Source: Tritrichomonas musculus (taxonomy: Eukaryota > Parabasalia > Tritrichomonadida > Tritrichomonadidae). From it: DNA of 64,000 bases. The position numbers and the translations under genes are program-made. Shown here piece after piece: positions 40,171 to 48,777 of the stretch. Every line of letters starts with the position of its first letter. Positions within the stretch are counted from its first letter, which is position 1. The notes under the pieces are model-generated. The model was not told the DNA's origin. It made no database searches and was given only the letters and a program-made list of their open reading frames with translations. Where the stretch lies: NCBI GenBank assembly GCA_039105265.1, contig JAPFFF010000017.1, positions 124,001 to 188,000 on the forward strand, in the 5' to 3' direction.

Positions 40171-40377
40171 ATGTCTGACCAATTAAAGAAAGCATTTGAT
40201 GAAGTTAAAGAAGCATTCAAAAGTGTTAAAGAACTTGAAGAAAAATATTATTATTGGAAAGATCGAGGATCAGAATATGGTTCATTACATGATCTAGAAG
40301 AAGATTATCGAATGAGTCAAGAACATTTTGAACAAAAATTTGAAGAATTTTTATATTTCATTCCTGATAATGACTAA
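40171..40377 (+). CDS. Small coiled-coil protein
   Basis: 68 residues from the ATG at 40171, helical and charged, no family recognised. It is divergent from polB and its 3' end overlaps the convergent KilA-N gene by 20 bases. Confidence 0.55.
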   Translation: MSDQLKKAFDEVKEAFKSVKELEEKYYYWKDRGSEYGSLHDLEEDYRMSQEHFEQKFEEFLYFIPDND

Positions 40378-41065
40378 TATATTCATCTATTAACCTCTTT
40401 AATTTATCTAAACATGTTTTTGAAGCAGTAATGATAGAACTATAAATTGAAACATCATTTGTACCAAAATTCTTACGAATAATATCTTTTATATCTCTAT
40501 TTGGTGTCATAGCTATTGGCATATTATCTTTGAAATACCATTGATTTTTTTCTTTTGGTTTGATATCACGATAATAATCTTTATGACGTTTGACTAAATG
40601 TAATTTAACTTTTTCTGGATTATCTTTTAATTCTTCTAACCAAATTAAGAATTTATAATCATATTCTCTATTTTTAGGTACTAATCTTGGTTTTTGTTCA
40701 AGTCTTTGTTTTTCAAAATACTCATCTAATAATTTTAGAACAAAGAATGAATAAGTAGGTGAAGCCCAAATTGCTATATGATTTACTAATAATTTATGAA
40801 CATAAATTCCTTTCAAATTATTCGGTAAATTTGGTCGATTTTCTAATAACTTTTGGTCGGGCGGAATTCCGACTGACTCAGAAATAAATTGAAATAACTC
40901 CTTTGTTTGTTTATTTTCATTCCAATGCTTAATTTTCTTTGTTGATTGACAAGCACTAATTATACTATTTGCTTGAAACATATTATCTTTCTTTGAACGT
41001 ATAATCCGTAAATGTTCATTATATTGTAACCATTCATAATTTTCATTTATTGGCTCTACTATCAT
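40358..41065 (-). CDS. KilA-N domain protein
   Basis: 235 residues. A KilA-N DNA-binding domain is visible: after FQANSIISACQSTKKIKHW, the core YVHKLLVNHIAIWASPTYSF (about 89-108) carries the conserved H..LA.HIA.W.SP pattern. These domains occur in large DNA viruses, phages and some PLVs, and usually act in gene regulation or host interaction. The C-terminal 130 residues are basic and unassigned. It is not part of the standard Polinton set. Confidence 0.8.
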   Translation of the reverse strand: MIVEPINENYEWLQYNEHLRIIRSKKDNMFQANSIISACQSTKKIKHWNENKQTKELFQFISESVGIPPDQKLLENRPNLPNNLKGIYVHKLLVNHIAIWASPTYSFFVLKLLDEYFEKQRLEQKPRLVPKNREYDYKFLIWLEELKDNPEKVKLHLVKRHKDYYRDIKPKEKNQWYFKDNMPIAMTPNRDIKDIIRKNFGTNDVSIYSSIITASKTCLDKLKRLIDEYISHYQE

Positions 41066-41113
41066 TTTTGTTTTTGTAAGAGGATAAAAAAATAAAAAGA
41101 TAAATTAAATTTA

Positions 41114-41491
41114 TTAATCTTCATCATCCATTAGAAATTTTTGAAAAGAACTTATTTCAGCTATTAAAGCTCTTTTTTGAACTTTGTATTGATCAAAACT
41201 ATCTTGATATTCTTTCCATGCTGATTTCTCTTCTGTCTCAAGTTCAGTTTTTATTTTTTCATGATCTTCAATAATTGAATCAATTTGTATATCTTCGAAA
41301 TCTCTTTTAAGTTTATATAAGTTGTGTAAATCTTCACCATTATACCGTTGACAAAAAGAAATATCTTTCTCTTTTACTTTTGCTTCAGCCAAACGATTCA
41401 TAGCATCATAGAATTCACTCATTGATTTTTTGAGTTTATCTTTCTTGTCCTCTATTAAATTCTGAAATACAACTTGAGGAACTCTCTTCAT
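41114..41491 (-). CDS. Coiled-coil protein
   Basis: 125 residues, helical and charged throughout, acidic C-terminus. A longer frame starts at 41521 but crosses the CGGTTTTGACA module; the ATG at 41491 lies directly after TTCACTTTTT, so it is preferred. Function unknown. Confidence 0.6.
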   Translation of the reverse strand: MKRVPQVVFQNLIEDKKDKLKKSMSEFYDAMNRLAEAKVKEKDISFCQRYNGEDLHNLYKLKRDFEDIQIDSIIEDHEKIKTELETEEKSAWKEYQDSFDQYKVQKRALIAEISSFQKFLMDDED

Positions 41492-41502
41492 AAAAAGTGA
41501 AG

Positions 41503-41513
41503 TGTCAAAACCG
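41503..41513 (-). promoter_or_regulatory. CGGTTTTGACA promoter module
   Basis: CGGTTTTGACACTTCACTTT leads straight into the ATG at 41491. This tight spacing makes it the clearest example of the module plus initiator, and it also fixes the start codon. Confidence 0.75.
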
Positions 41514-41529
41514 TTATTCATTTTTTTAA

Positions 41530-41817
41530 ATGTTGCCTCCTCATAGTTTGAATCTACTCAAAGAAAATTTGAATAGTTCAATTGATGAATTAATTAGACA
41601 AATACATACTGTTGAAGAATTAGATATAGAGATTATGAAATTGAAGAATGATCCTGATTATGAAAGTTTCCTCGAGGAATTAGAGAAAGAGAAACAAAAA
41701 TATGAATCCAAAAAAGCTGAAGTAATTCAAAACACTCAAACCTTAATCAACTTCATCGAACAAAAAAAATCAACCACATCGAAAAAAATAAAATTATCAG
41801 TCATATTGAAAGAGTAA
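41530..41817 (+). CDS. Small coiled-coil protein
   Basis: 95 residues, almost wholly helical with heptads from about 15 to 80. It is divergent from the 41491 gene and shares that intergenic promoter. Function unknown. Confidence 0.55.
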   Translation: MLPPHSLNLLKENLNSSIDELIRQIHTVEELDIEIMKLKNDPDYESFLEELEKEKQKYESKKAEVIQNTQTLINFIEQKKSTTSKKIKLSVILKE

Positions 41818-41837
41818 AAAATTATTTCTTTATTTAT

Positions 41838-42140
41838 TTAACCTTTGTTAATTATTTCTTGGAGTTCTTCCAATTTTTGTTTTAATTCTTCTTTGTTATC
41901 GAAACTATCAATAACTTCATTCATTTTCTTATTGAGAGCTTTCTGATAATTTTGGAATTGATATTGGAGGTTGATTTGTGAAACCAGAATCTCATGTAGG
42001 CCATCCATCGTTTCTTTTATTTTCTCCCTTGTTTCTTCCAAGCTGCCAATGTTCATTTTAAACATTTCATTTTGACTTTTTGATTCTTCTATGGATTCAT
42101 GCATTGTATCCCAACCGTCTTCACTATCACTTGTATGCAT
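41838..42140 (-). CDS. Small coiled-coil protein
   Basis: 100 residues, acidic N-terminus (HTSDSEDGWD) and heptad repeats in the rest. It is divergent from the surface-protein gene; the shared intergenic holds CGGTTATGTCAGACCACT, a variant of the module. Confidence 0.55.
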   Translation of the reverse strand: MHTSDSEDGWDTMHESIEESKSQNEMFKMNIGSLEETREKIKETMDGLHEILVSQINLQYQFQNYQKALNKKMNEVIDSFDNKEELKQKLEELQEIINKG

Positions 42141-42154
42141 TAATAAAATAGTGG

Positions 42155-42186
42155 TCTGACATAACCGTTTTAACCGCTTTCATTTT
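42155..42186. promoter_or_regulatory. Divergent promoter with module variants
   Basis: On the minus strand CGGTTATGTCA precedes the 42140 ATG. On the plus strand AACCGTTTTAACCGC then TTTCATTTTTATT precedes the surface-protein ATG at 42193. The latter pairs with the similar arrangement at 43788-43810. Confidence 0.6.
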
Positions 42187-42192
42187 TATTAA

Positions 42193-43479
42193 ATGTTCGT
42201 TATCTTTTTGATACTCTTTAATCGACCATCAATTGAAGGAATACCTGATGATGCTGAATGGATTTCTTGTTTTGATTGGGAAATTGTTAATGGAGAATGG
42301 AAATCAGTTATACCAAATGATGACTTATCATGTTGGACAAATTATGCAACAACAAACAATTTAACACTTAAACAATCATTTACTGCCAGGAAATTTTGGA
42401 TCATTGGAAAAATTTCTACCCGTCATGATGAGGCCGAACTATTTTGGAATTCTCAAAAATATCTCATCAATGAATATTCCAACGTTGAACAAGATTGGAT
42501 AATTGTTTTTGAATCAAATGAATTTCCCCTAATGCTAACAAATATTATTATTAATGTTCAACAACATAGAAGCACCCTATTTCGAGGTATTGCATATTTA
42601 AAAAATAAATCTTTATTTCCATCAATTGAAGGAATACCTGATAATGCTGAATATATTCCATGTAATGACTGGGAAATTGTAAGTGGAAATTGGTTTGATA
42701 AAGATGATGATCCATCAAATGTGAACAATCCATATCATAGATGCTTTGTTTCTGGTTCTTCAGAAGGAGTCAAAAAGATAACATTTTATGGTTATAAATT
42801 TTGGATAATTGTTACGAATTCAAATTCTTTTTACCAAGGTGATCTTTTATGGAATTCAGAACATTATCTCTTTCCTGAAAAAATGTTACCAAATAATAAA
42901 CCTTTTTTGATTGCTTATGAATCACCAACATTCTCACCAATTGATACAACATTATTAATTACTATTCAACGTAATGCTCTCGGATTACGTGGGTTATTCT
43001 ATCTCAAAGATCCTCCAATTCAAACACCATCTCTTTCACCATCTCTTTCGCCATCTTTAACTCCATCAATTTCACCATCACGTTCACCAACATTCCGCCC
43101 ATCTCTTTCACCATCACGTTCACCAACATTCCGCCCATCTCTTTCACCATCACGTTCACCATCTTTATCTCCAACATTTAGTCCATCAATTTCACCATCA
43201 CGTTCACCATCATTTAGTCCATCACTTAGTCCATCACGTTCGCCATCTTTTCAATTCACTATATCAGATCAATTCTCTGAATCCTATTTTTTCAATTTCT
43301 CATATCAATTCTCTCCATCAGATATTGAACAAAAGAATGTATCAAAAATAATAGGTTTATCTGTATCTATTCCATTACTAATTCTCATGATTCTTGCTCT
43401 TGGAATTATCTTTTACAAAAATCAAACCAAATTTCCAACTGAAAATTTTCATTCAGACTCTGACTCAGTTGGACTTTAA
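42193..43479 (+). CDS. Type I membrane surface protein with tandem ectodomains
   Basis: 428 residues. A short hydrophobic N-terminus leads into two homologous ectodomains (about 11-137 and 142-272). Both begin PSIEGIPD(D/N)AE, share (C)xDWEIV(N/S)GxW and FWI.., and have two conserved cysteines (26/47 and 157/184). A stalk of Ser-Pro repeats follows (278-353, units like SPSRSPS and SPTFRPS), then a membrane helix (386-408) and a short acidic tail. This is the layout of a surface receptor-binding or envelope-type glycoprotein with a mucin-like stalk. No homologous family was recognised; it could also be a captured host surface protein. Confidence 0.7.
   Translation: MFVIFLILFNRPSIEGIPDDAEWISCFDWEIVNGEWKSVIPNDDLSCWTNYATTNNLTLKQSFTARKFWIIGKISTRHDEAELFWNSQKYLINEYSNVEQDWIIVFESNEFPLMLTNIIINVQQHRSTLFRGIAYLKNKSLFPSIEGIPDNAEYIPCNDWEIVSGNWFDKDDDPSNVNNPYHRCFVSGSSEGVKKITFYGYKFWIIVTNSNSFYQGDLLWNSEHYLFPEKMLPNNKPFLIAYESPTFSPIDTTLLITIQRNALGLRGLFYLKDPPIQTPSLSPSLSPSLTPSISPSRSPTFRPSLSPSRSPTFRPSLSPSRSPSLSPTFSPSISPSRSPSFSPSLSPSRSPSFQFTISDQFSESYFFNFSYQFSPSDIEQKNVSKIIGLSVSIPLLILMILALGIIFYKNQTKFPTENFHSDSDSVGL
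43027..43250 (+). repeat. Ser-Pro stalk repeats in the surface protein
   Basis: Tandem, interrupted units of about 12-39 bp (CCATCACGTTCACCA and CCATCTCTTTCACC types) code for the SPS-rich stalk. A 39-bp-scale unit containing ACATTCCGCCCATC is repeated almost exactly. Confidence 0.75.
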
Positions 43480-43515
43480 AAAAATTAAATAAACAAATTT
43501 AATCTTTTTTATTTA

Positions 43516-43776
43516 TTAAGGAGTAGTTAAAATTTTCTCTCTTGAATTGTAGATTTGAATCTTATTAAAGAAATCATGTTCAATCATTGTTGTGAAAACA
43601 AATGGTGTGTTATGAACTTCTTTCTTAAATCGATCAAGATTGTTATTTTCAAGATCATTGATCATAACATTTAATTTGAACATGAAAAATAACTTTAAAT
43701 GTCGGAAATCAGACACGATATCATTTTTGAACAATTTTCTAAATTCTAATTCAAGGTCTTGTTCAGTAACAGTCAT
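43516..43776 (-). CDS. Unknown small protein
   Basis: 86 residues, hydrophobic/aromatic helices in the centre, no family recognised. Its ATG follows CGTTTTTTAACCGCTTTCAT and TTTTAT, the same promoter form as the surface gene on the other strand. Confidence 0.55.
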   Translation of the reverse strand: MTVTEQDLELEFRKLFKNDIVSDFRHLKLFFMFKLNVMINDLENNNLDRFKKEVHNTPFVFTTMIEHDFFNKIQIYNSREKILTTP

Positions 43777-43787
43777 AAATAAAAATG

Positions 43788-43810
43788 AAAGCGGTTAAAA
43801 AACGGTTATG
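43788..43810 (-). promoter_or_regulatory. Module variant before the 43776 gene
   Basis: Reading on the minus strand: AACCGTTTTTTAACCGCTTT then CATTTTTATTTATG. It matches the plus-strand copy at 42164-42186 almost base for base. Confidence 0.65.
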
Positions 43811-43811
43811 T

Positions 43812-44075
43812 TTATTTATTCTTTAACGTTTCTTCCAATTTTTGGAAATTCTCTCTGTTGGAAGTTGCTAAAATCCCAACTGTTATTAGTAAAGAATGTA
43901 ATTGTTCTTGTCTCTCTGGACGAGAATCATTTTTTAAATCAATTTCTTGATCAAAGAATTCTTCAGTCATTTTGATCATTTGATCACAAGTTTTTTCAAT
44001 TTCACCTCTAGTGAATTTTAATAAATTTATTAATTCTTTTTGTTTTTCACTAGGTAAACTTTGTTGGCCCTGCAT
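43812..44075 (-). CDS. Small coiled-coil protein
   Basis: 87 residues, helical and charged, beginning MQGQQSLPSEK. No family recognised. It belongs to the run of short minus-strand genes between the surface protein and the helicase. Confidence 0.5.
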   Translation of the reverse strand: MQGQQSLPSEKQKELINLLKFTRGEIEKTCDQMIKMTEEFFDQEIDLKNDSRPERQEQLHSLLITVGILATSNRENFQKLEETLKNK

Positions 44076-44167
44076 TTAAAAAATAAACTTTTTGAATGAA
44101 TTGACTTTTTATTCAAAATTTTCAATTCGATTATTCAAGTTCCTGACTTGTACCCAATATAAATCTA

Positions 44168-44446
44168 TTATTTTCCTAAGTTCATCCAGTTTTTTCTTTG
44201 TCTCAGGGGTACTTTCTCCTTTGAGTAATTGTTGAATTCATCAGAATTTTTCTTCCTTTGTTCCAAAGTCAAATCTCTTCTTTTCTTTAATTCTTCATAT
44301 TCGGTTTTGTTAAATTCGCCTATCATCACATGAAATATTCTATTGAGATTTTTGAGATGAGATTCTATTTTTTCCAATTCTGAAGAACATGGACAATTGG
44401 ATACTTTAACATAATCCCAATACATTAACATTAATAAAAGAAACAT
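44168..44446 (-). CDS. Small signal-anchored coiled-coil protein
   Basis: 92 residues. The first 10 are hydrophobic (FLLLMLMYW), followed by CPCS and then a charged coiled coil. This could be a secreted, lipidated or membrane-anchored protein. No family recognised. Confidence 0.5.
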   Translation of the reverse strand: MFLLLMLMYWDYVKVSNCPCSSELEKIESHLKNLNRIFHVMIGEFNKTEYEELKKRRDLTLEQRKKNSDEFNNYSKEKVPLRQRKNWMNLGK

Positions 44447-44506
44447 TTATAAAAAATGAACTTTTTGAATTAAAATTTTATAAAATTTTGGTCGACCAAT
44501 TTAGAT

Positions 44507-44570
44507 GTGCCGGCATGTGGTGGCATGTGGCGGCATGTTCCGGATTATGCCGGCATATGACGGTTTATGT
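44507..44570. repeat. Short GC-rich tandem repeats (TGCCGGCATGTGG)
   Basis: Degenerate units of about 10-14 bp built on (G)CCGGCAT(G/A)TG(G): TGCCGGCATGTGG, TGGCATGTGG, CGGCATGTTCCGG, TGCCGGCATATGACGG. They lie between two minus-strand genes. CCGGCAT/ATGCCGG is partly palindromic, as expected of protein-binding iterons. They are distinct from the surrounding AT-rich DNA. Confidence 0.65.
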
Positions 44571-45092
44571 CTTTTTAAAATTTTTTCGAATTTTATAATA
44601 AGTTTTACGAATATATCCAATTTGTTTTCTTCTTGATTTAAATTTTTTTTGAACATCTTTTAATTTTCCAAAATTTTGAATCGTAAGATTTGTGTGAAAA
44701 AATTGATTGTACAAATTTATAATTTCGTCCGATGGATATTCTCTTTTTTCAAGAATTTTCAAAAAGTTCCCGAAATCATCTCGGTCATGGTAACTTTTTC
44801 CAAATTCATCTTGTGGGTTTGGTGGTCTTGGATTTCCATGACGGTTTGGATTTGCTGGATGTTCTTCTAATTGTTTTTCTACAATTTGATTAATTCCTGC
44901 ATAAAATTCTTCTTCGTTTGGAGACGTTGATTTAGGTTCATTAAAATTACGGTCTATTTCCCATTCATCAATTTCATTATTGACAACAAAGTTTTGAAAA
45001 CTATTATTTAAATTTTGCATGTTTGGTGATAATTGATATTGAGGTGAACCCCCAGTTGAATAGTGTAGAGGTAATTCGTTATCACTTGACAT
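44565..45092 (-). CDS. Unknown protein with basic C-terminus
   Basis: 175 residues. Ser/Asn/Pro-rich first 100 residues, then a compact segment, and a Lys/Arg/Tyr-rich end (SRRKQIGYIRKTYYKIRKNF). No family recognised. It is divergent from the helicase gene and shares its promoter region. Confidence 0.55.
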   Translation of the reverse strand: MSSDNELPLHYSTGGSPQYQLSPNMQNLNNSFQNFVVNNEIDEWEIDRNFNEPKSTSPNEEEFYAGINQIVEKQLEEHPANPNRHGNPRPPNPQDEFGKSYHDRDDFGNFLKILEKREYPSDEIINLYNQFFHTNLTIQNFGKLKDVQKKFKSRRKQIGYIRKTYYKIRKNFKKT

Positions 45093-45110
45093 TAATTAAA
45101 AAATGAAAAA

Positions 45111-45121
45111 CGGTTTTGACA
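45111..45121 (+). promoter_or_regulatory. CGGTTTTGACA promoter module before the helicase
   Basis: Plus-strand CGGTTTTGACA followed by GTCACTTTTATTTTTG and the ATG at 45143. Confidence 0.7.
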
Positions 45122-45142
45122 GTCACTTTTATTTTTGTATCG

Positions 45143-46844
45143 ATGAATCAACCAACCTTCCTCTCTGATGATTTCTTAATTCCAGAAGCTAGACAAATGG
45201 AAAATATAAATGAGAATGTCTTTCCTCAATATCAAGGTCAAGAATTTCATGATCGTGATTTTCAAATAAATACAAATCTCATTCAATTGTTTCCTGATGA
45301 TGTTGTTGGATTATTAAATTTATTTGAACCAACACTTGAAAATTTAACAACTTCTATCAAATATATATTTCGTTCTCCATTTGTTTCAAACGTTTTGTAT
45401 GATATTGTGAAAAATTGGTATCTTTCAAATCAAGATAATTCTGAACAAGATCTTCAAGCAATTTGTAGTCAAGAAAATCATCCAGAAGTTTCAAATCATT
45501 GGATCTTCCCAATTTTGAATGCACTCTCAGAATCTCAAAGAAATGTTATTTGGGAGAAATATTTCAATAATACAATTAACCAATTTGTTCAAATTGATTT
45601 TGGTGAAGATTGTTCAATAAACTCTTTTAGATATAAGAATTATGAAAGAAAATATTCTTCTACTGGAATTCGTGTTGGGGATTTCTTTACTGATTTCAAA
45701 AAAGTTTGTTGTTATATTCAACTTGACAGAATCTTCATAATTAAAAAATCAAATACGTTAGAAATGTTAAATCCTACTCAATTTGCACCAATATTAAAAC
45801 AAATTAAATTAGGGTATTCAAAAGTTAGTAAAAAGAATAAGAAAGTAATTACTGCATTTGATGTTGTTTCCTTTGGAAAGAATATGGATTTCATTACTTA
45901 TGAACATATGAAATTCTTTTCCAATGATCCAAACATTTTTTCATATTTTCATTGGTATCCTTATTCAAGATTAATTACTTTGTACACAAACTGTGATTCA
46001 ACCATTTTTGGATCATATTTTTAGAGTTATTGCAAATTCTAATCAAGAATTATATGATTATATCATTAAATGGATTTCATTTATTTTTCAACATCCAGAT
46101 GGTAAAACAGGTACTGCATTAGTTATTATTGGTGAACAAGGTTGTGGGAAAAATACATTTACTAATGTTCTTTGTCAACTTTTAGGTGAATATTCTGATC
46201 CAAATGCAAACTTTGATAATATTACAAGCAATTTTAATTTACAAATCTTAAACAAAAAATTATTGGTATGCTCAGAAATGTTAGATTATCATCTCATTCG
46301 AAAATATCCTCAACAACATGAAAGATTAAAAACATTAATCACAGAAAGATTCACTACTATTGAAGGAAAACATATTAATACTGAATCTAAAGAAAATGTT
46401 GCCAATTTCATCTTCTTATCAAATAATCCTGCTCCTATTCGAATTGATGAACACGATAGAAGATTTGTTGTCACAAAATGTTATCCAATGATAGGTCAAG
46501 ACTATTTTGCACCTTTACATAATCTTATTAAGACACAAGATTTCAAAAACAATTTAATTACTTTTTTCTTGACTGTTGATTTATCTGATTTCATTCCAGC
46601 ACAATTTCCTAATACCCAAGATAGAATGAATTTAATGAACTTTTCAAAACCTCCTGAAAAATTATTTATTGAGGAAAACTTACAAAAATTCAGAAATGGT
46701 TATGTAGCTTTTGAAGCCTGGACTGAATTTAAAAAATGGGCAAAAGCAAAAAATTTCAGATCCATAACTTATCAAGAATTTCATCAAAAAATTTTACAAG
46801 ACTGCTCATTTAATAATAATGATAAGAAATATAGATTAAGGTAA
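45143..46844 (+). pseudogene. SF3 (D5-like) helicase region of the Polinton
   Basis: The C-terminal half carries a superfamily 3 helicase: Walker A GEQGCGKN, the following NTF(T/S)N..CQLLG stretch, and the D5-like signature SNNPAPIRIDEHDRRFVV. The N-terminal part resembles the regions that precede SF3 helicases in virophages, polinton-like viruses and NCLDV primase-helicases. Its role would be unwinding at the replication fork. Standard animal Polintons lack this enzyme. This region is one of the broken parts of the element. Confidence 0.75.
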
Positions 46845-46847
46845 CTT

Positions 46848-47045
46848 TTATTTATTTAATTCTTTTCTTAAAAGTTCAATTTCTTTTTCTACTTTGTCTC
46901 TTTCTCTTCGTAAATCCATTAATTTTCTAAAATCTTTATCATCATAAACCCTTTGATTACCAATAATCCCTGCCTTTTTTTCGATGTCATTTATTTGTTC
47001 ATCTAAGATATCCCATTTCTCGTAAGCTTCTTGCAATTTAGACAT
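46848..47045 (-). CDS. Small coiled-coil protein, paralogue A
   Basis: 65 residues, charged heptads throughout, starting MSKL. It has a promoter module nearly identical to that of the neighbouring gene at 47336 and the same first four residues, so the pair are likely paralogues. Function unknown. Confidence 0.55.
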   Translation of the reverse strand: MSKLQEAYEKWDILDEQINDIEKKAGIIGNQRVYDDKDFRKLMDLRRERDKVEKEIELLRKELNK

Positions 47046-47067
47046 GAAAACAAAAATAAAAGTGAAG

Positions 47068-47078
47068 TGTCAAAACTG
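47068..47078 (-). promoter_or_regulatory. CAGTTTTGACA promoter module
   Basis: CAGTTTTGACACTTCACTTT followed by TATTTTTGTTTTCATG. It matches the copy at 47360-47370. Confidence 0.7.
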
Positions 47079-47087
47079 CTTTTTTAT

Positions 47088-47336
47088 TTAAGACTTTGAA
47101 ATTTTAAAGAGTTGATGACGGATTTCTTGAAGTTCACTTTGTAATCGATACCATTCTTGTTTATCTTCAGGATTCAAGGCTGAGATGTTATGACACATCT
47201 TTCCGTACTCATTTTCAATCTCTGGTGCTTTCATCAAGAGTTGGCGTCTTTGTTTTTCTTTTTCGTCCATTACTTTCATTAGATTTTCGATTTGTTCCTC
47301 TTCTATTTTTTCTTGTTTATCTTCCAATTTAGACAT
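47088..47336 (-). CDS. Small coiled-coil protein, paralogue B
   Basis: 82 residues, coiled coil with a central Met-rich segment, starting MSKLEDKQEK. It is in tandem with paralogue A and divergent from the integrase gene. Confidence 0.55.
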   Translation of the reverse strand: MSKLEDKQEKIEEEQIENLMKVMDEKEKQRRQLLMKAPEIENEYGKMCHNISALNPEDKQEWYRLQSELQEIRHQLFKISKS

Positions 47337-47359
47337 AAAAACAAAAAATAAAAGTGAAG

Positions 47360-47370
47360 TGTCAAAACCG
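47360..47370 (-). promoter_or_regulatory. CGGTTTTGACA promoter module
   Basis: CGGTTTTGACACTTCACTTT then TATTTTTTGTTTTTATG at the 47336 gene. The divergent integrase gene starts 19 bases beyond it. Confidence 0.7.
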
Positions 47371-47388
47371 CTCTTTATTGAAATTTAA

Positions 47389-48777
47389 ATGTTATCGTCA
47401 GAAGGTGAAAAATTAATGAATTATTTAGAAAAGAAAGCTTATCAAAAGAAATTAATAATGCCAAATGAAGCTAGAAATTATAAAGGATATCAAAAAGATT
47501 TTGTAACTGATGATGAATTTGAACAAATTTATAATGCTTATTCAGAATTTCGAAAAGTATTATCTGAATCATTACCTGTAATCACAGATGAAAAAATTCC
47601 TGATGATGAATTAAGTTTTGAAGAAAAAATTGAGAACCATGTAATTAATAATTTACATAATGAAAATATTCGTACTTTTCCTGAATTTGAAAAATTGACC
47701 TCTGGATGGAAAAAAGGTAAAGATAAATATACTATGGAAGAATGGTATGAAATATATATTACAAAAATTATGGAACAACCAGGAATGATAGTTGAATTCA
47801 AAGGTAAAACAAATGTACCTGATATTGCATTTAGAAATAAAAATAAAAGACATGTATTATTAAAACAATTTGAAAAAGTTATTGAGCCAAATTATGTTTC
47901 TGAAGATGATTATGTTCAAAAGAAACAATTTCCAACTAATAAGAATAAAAAATATTATTTACATAAATTATGTGAACCTGGTACTTATTTAATTGATATT
48001 ATGTTTGAAAAAAATGTTGGGTACTTAATTTGTATAGAAGCCAATAGTCGATATTTATATGCAATTCCTTTAGGTAGAGAATGTTTTGGTGATATAAATA
48101 AAATTATGACTGCTGGACAAAAAACATCTATTTCAATAACAAAAGCTTTAAATACTTTATTTCAACAAGGAATGAAACCTAAAATATTGACCGGAGATGG
48201 TGAAAAAGGTTTTTGTTCTGAAGAAACAATAAATTTTTTAAACTCAAATGGAATTAAATGGGAACCTGTTGATAGAATGGATGATTATCATTATCCATCA
48301 TTTTTACGAAAACCAGGTGAAAAACAAACAACTAGCCCATTACATTCTTCATTAGGTATAGTTGATAGAATTATTAGAACTTTGAGAGATATGGCTTTTG
48401 AAGTTCAACGAGAAATCTCCCCTGAAATATTAAAAGAATTAGTTGTTCAATATAATAATGCCCCACACTTAACTTTGTCAAAATATGCAGGTATGAATGT
48501 TTCCCCTAGTCAAATGCAAAATAATTCTGATTTATATACTTTTATTTGTAGACGTATTTCTCAAGCTAATTATAATGTTTCTGCTCAAAAAGGTTATAAT
48601 TTAAAAGAAAACCAAGAAGTAATTGTATATAATAATAAAGACACTCTTAAAAAAAGACGATCAATAACTCAACCTGGTAGATTTTTTGTAAAAGGTTTTC
48701 AAAATGGTAAATATTTAATACAAGATCTTAAAGGAAATACTCAAATATTACCTCGTTATAGATTAGATCCTATTTGA
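47389..48777 (+). CDS. int: Polinton retroviral-type integrase
   Basis: 462 residues. The RNase H-fold core begins around residue 198 (YLIDIMF, acidic at 203), continues through RYLYAIPLG and LTGDGEKGF (acidic at 270), and reaches the third catalytic helix near DRIIRTLRD (326-334). After YNNAPH, the C-terminal region resembles the SH3/chromo-like tail of Polinton integrases (QEVIVYNNKD...GRFFVKGFQNGKYLIQD). It inserts the linear element into the host genome and makes the 6-bp duplication. The first 180 residues are unassigned. Confidence 0.9.
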   Translation: MLSSEGEKLMNYLEKKAYQKKLIMPNEARNYKGYQKDFVTDDEFEQIYNAYSEFRKVLSESLPVITDEKIPDDELSFEEKIENHVINNLHNENIRTFPEFEKLTSGWKKGKDKYTMEEWYEIYITKIMEQPGMIVEFKGKTNVPDIAFRNKNKRHVLLKQFEKVIEPNYVSEDDYVQKKQFPTNKNKKYYLHKLCEPGTYLIDIMFEKNVGYLICIEANSRYLYAIPLGRECFGDINKIMTAGQKTSISITKALNTLFQQGMKPKILTGDGEKGFCSEETINFLNSNGIKWEPVDRMDDYHYPSFLRKPGEKQTTSPLHSSLGIVDRIIRTLRDMAFEVQREISPEILKELVVQYNNAPHLTLSKYAGMNVSPSQMQNNSDLYTFICRRISQANYNVSAQKGYNLKENQEVIVYNNKDTLKKRRSITQPGRFFVKGFQNGKYLIQDLKGNTQILPRYRLDPI

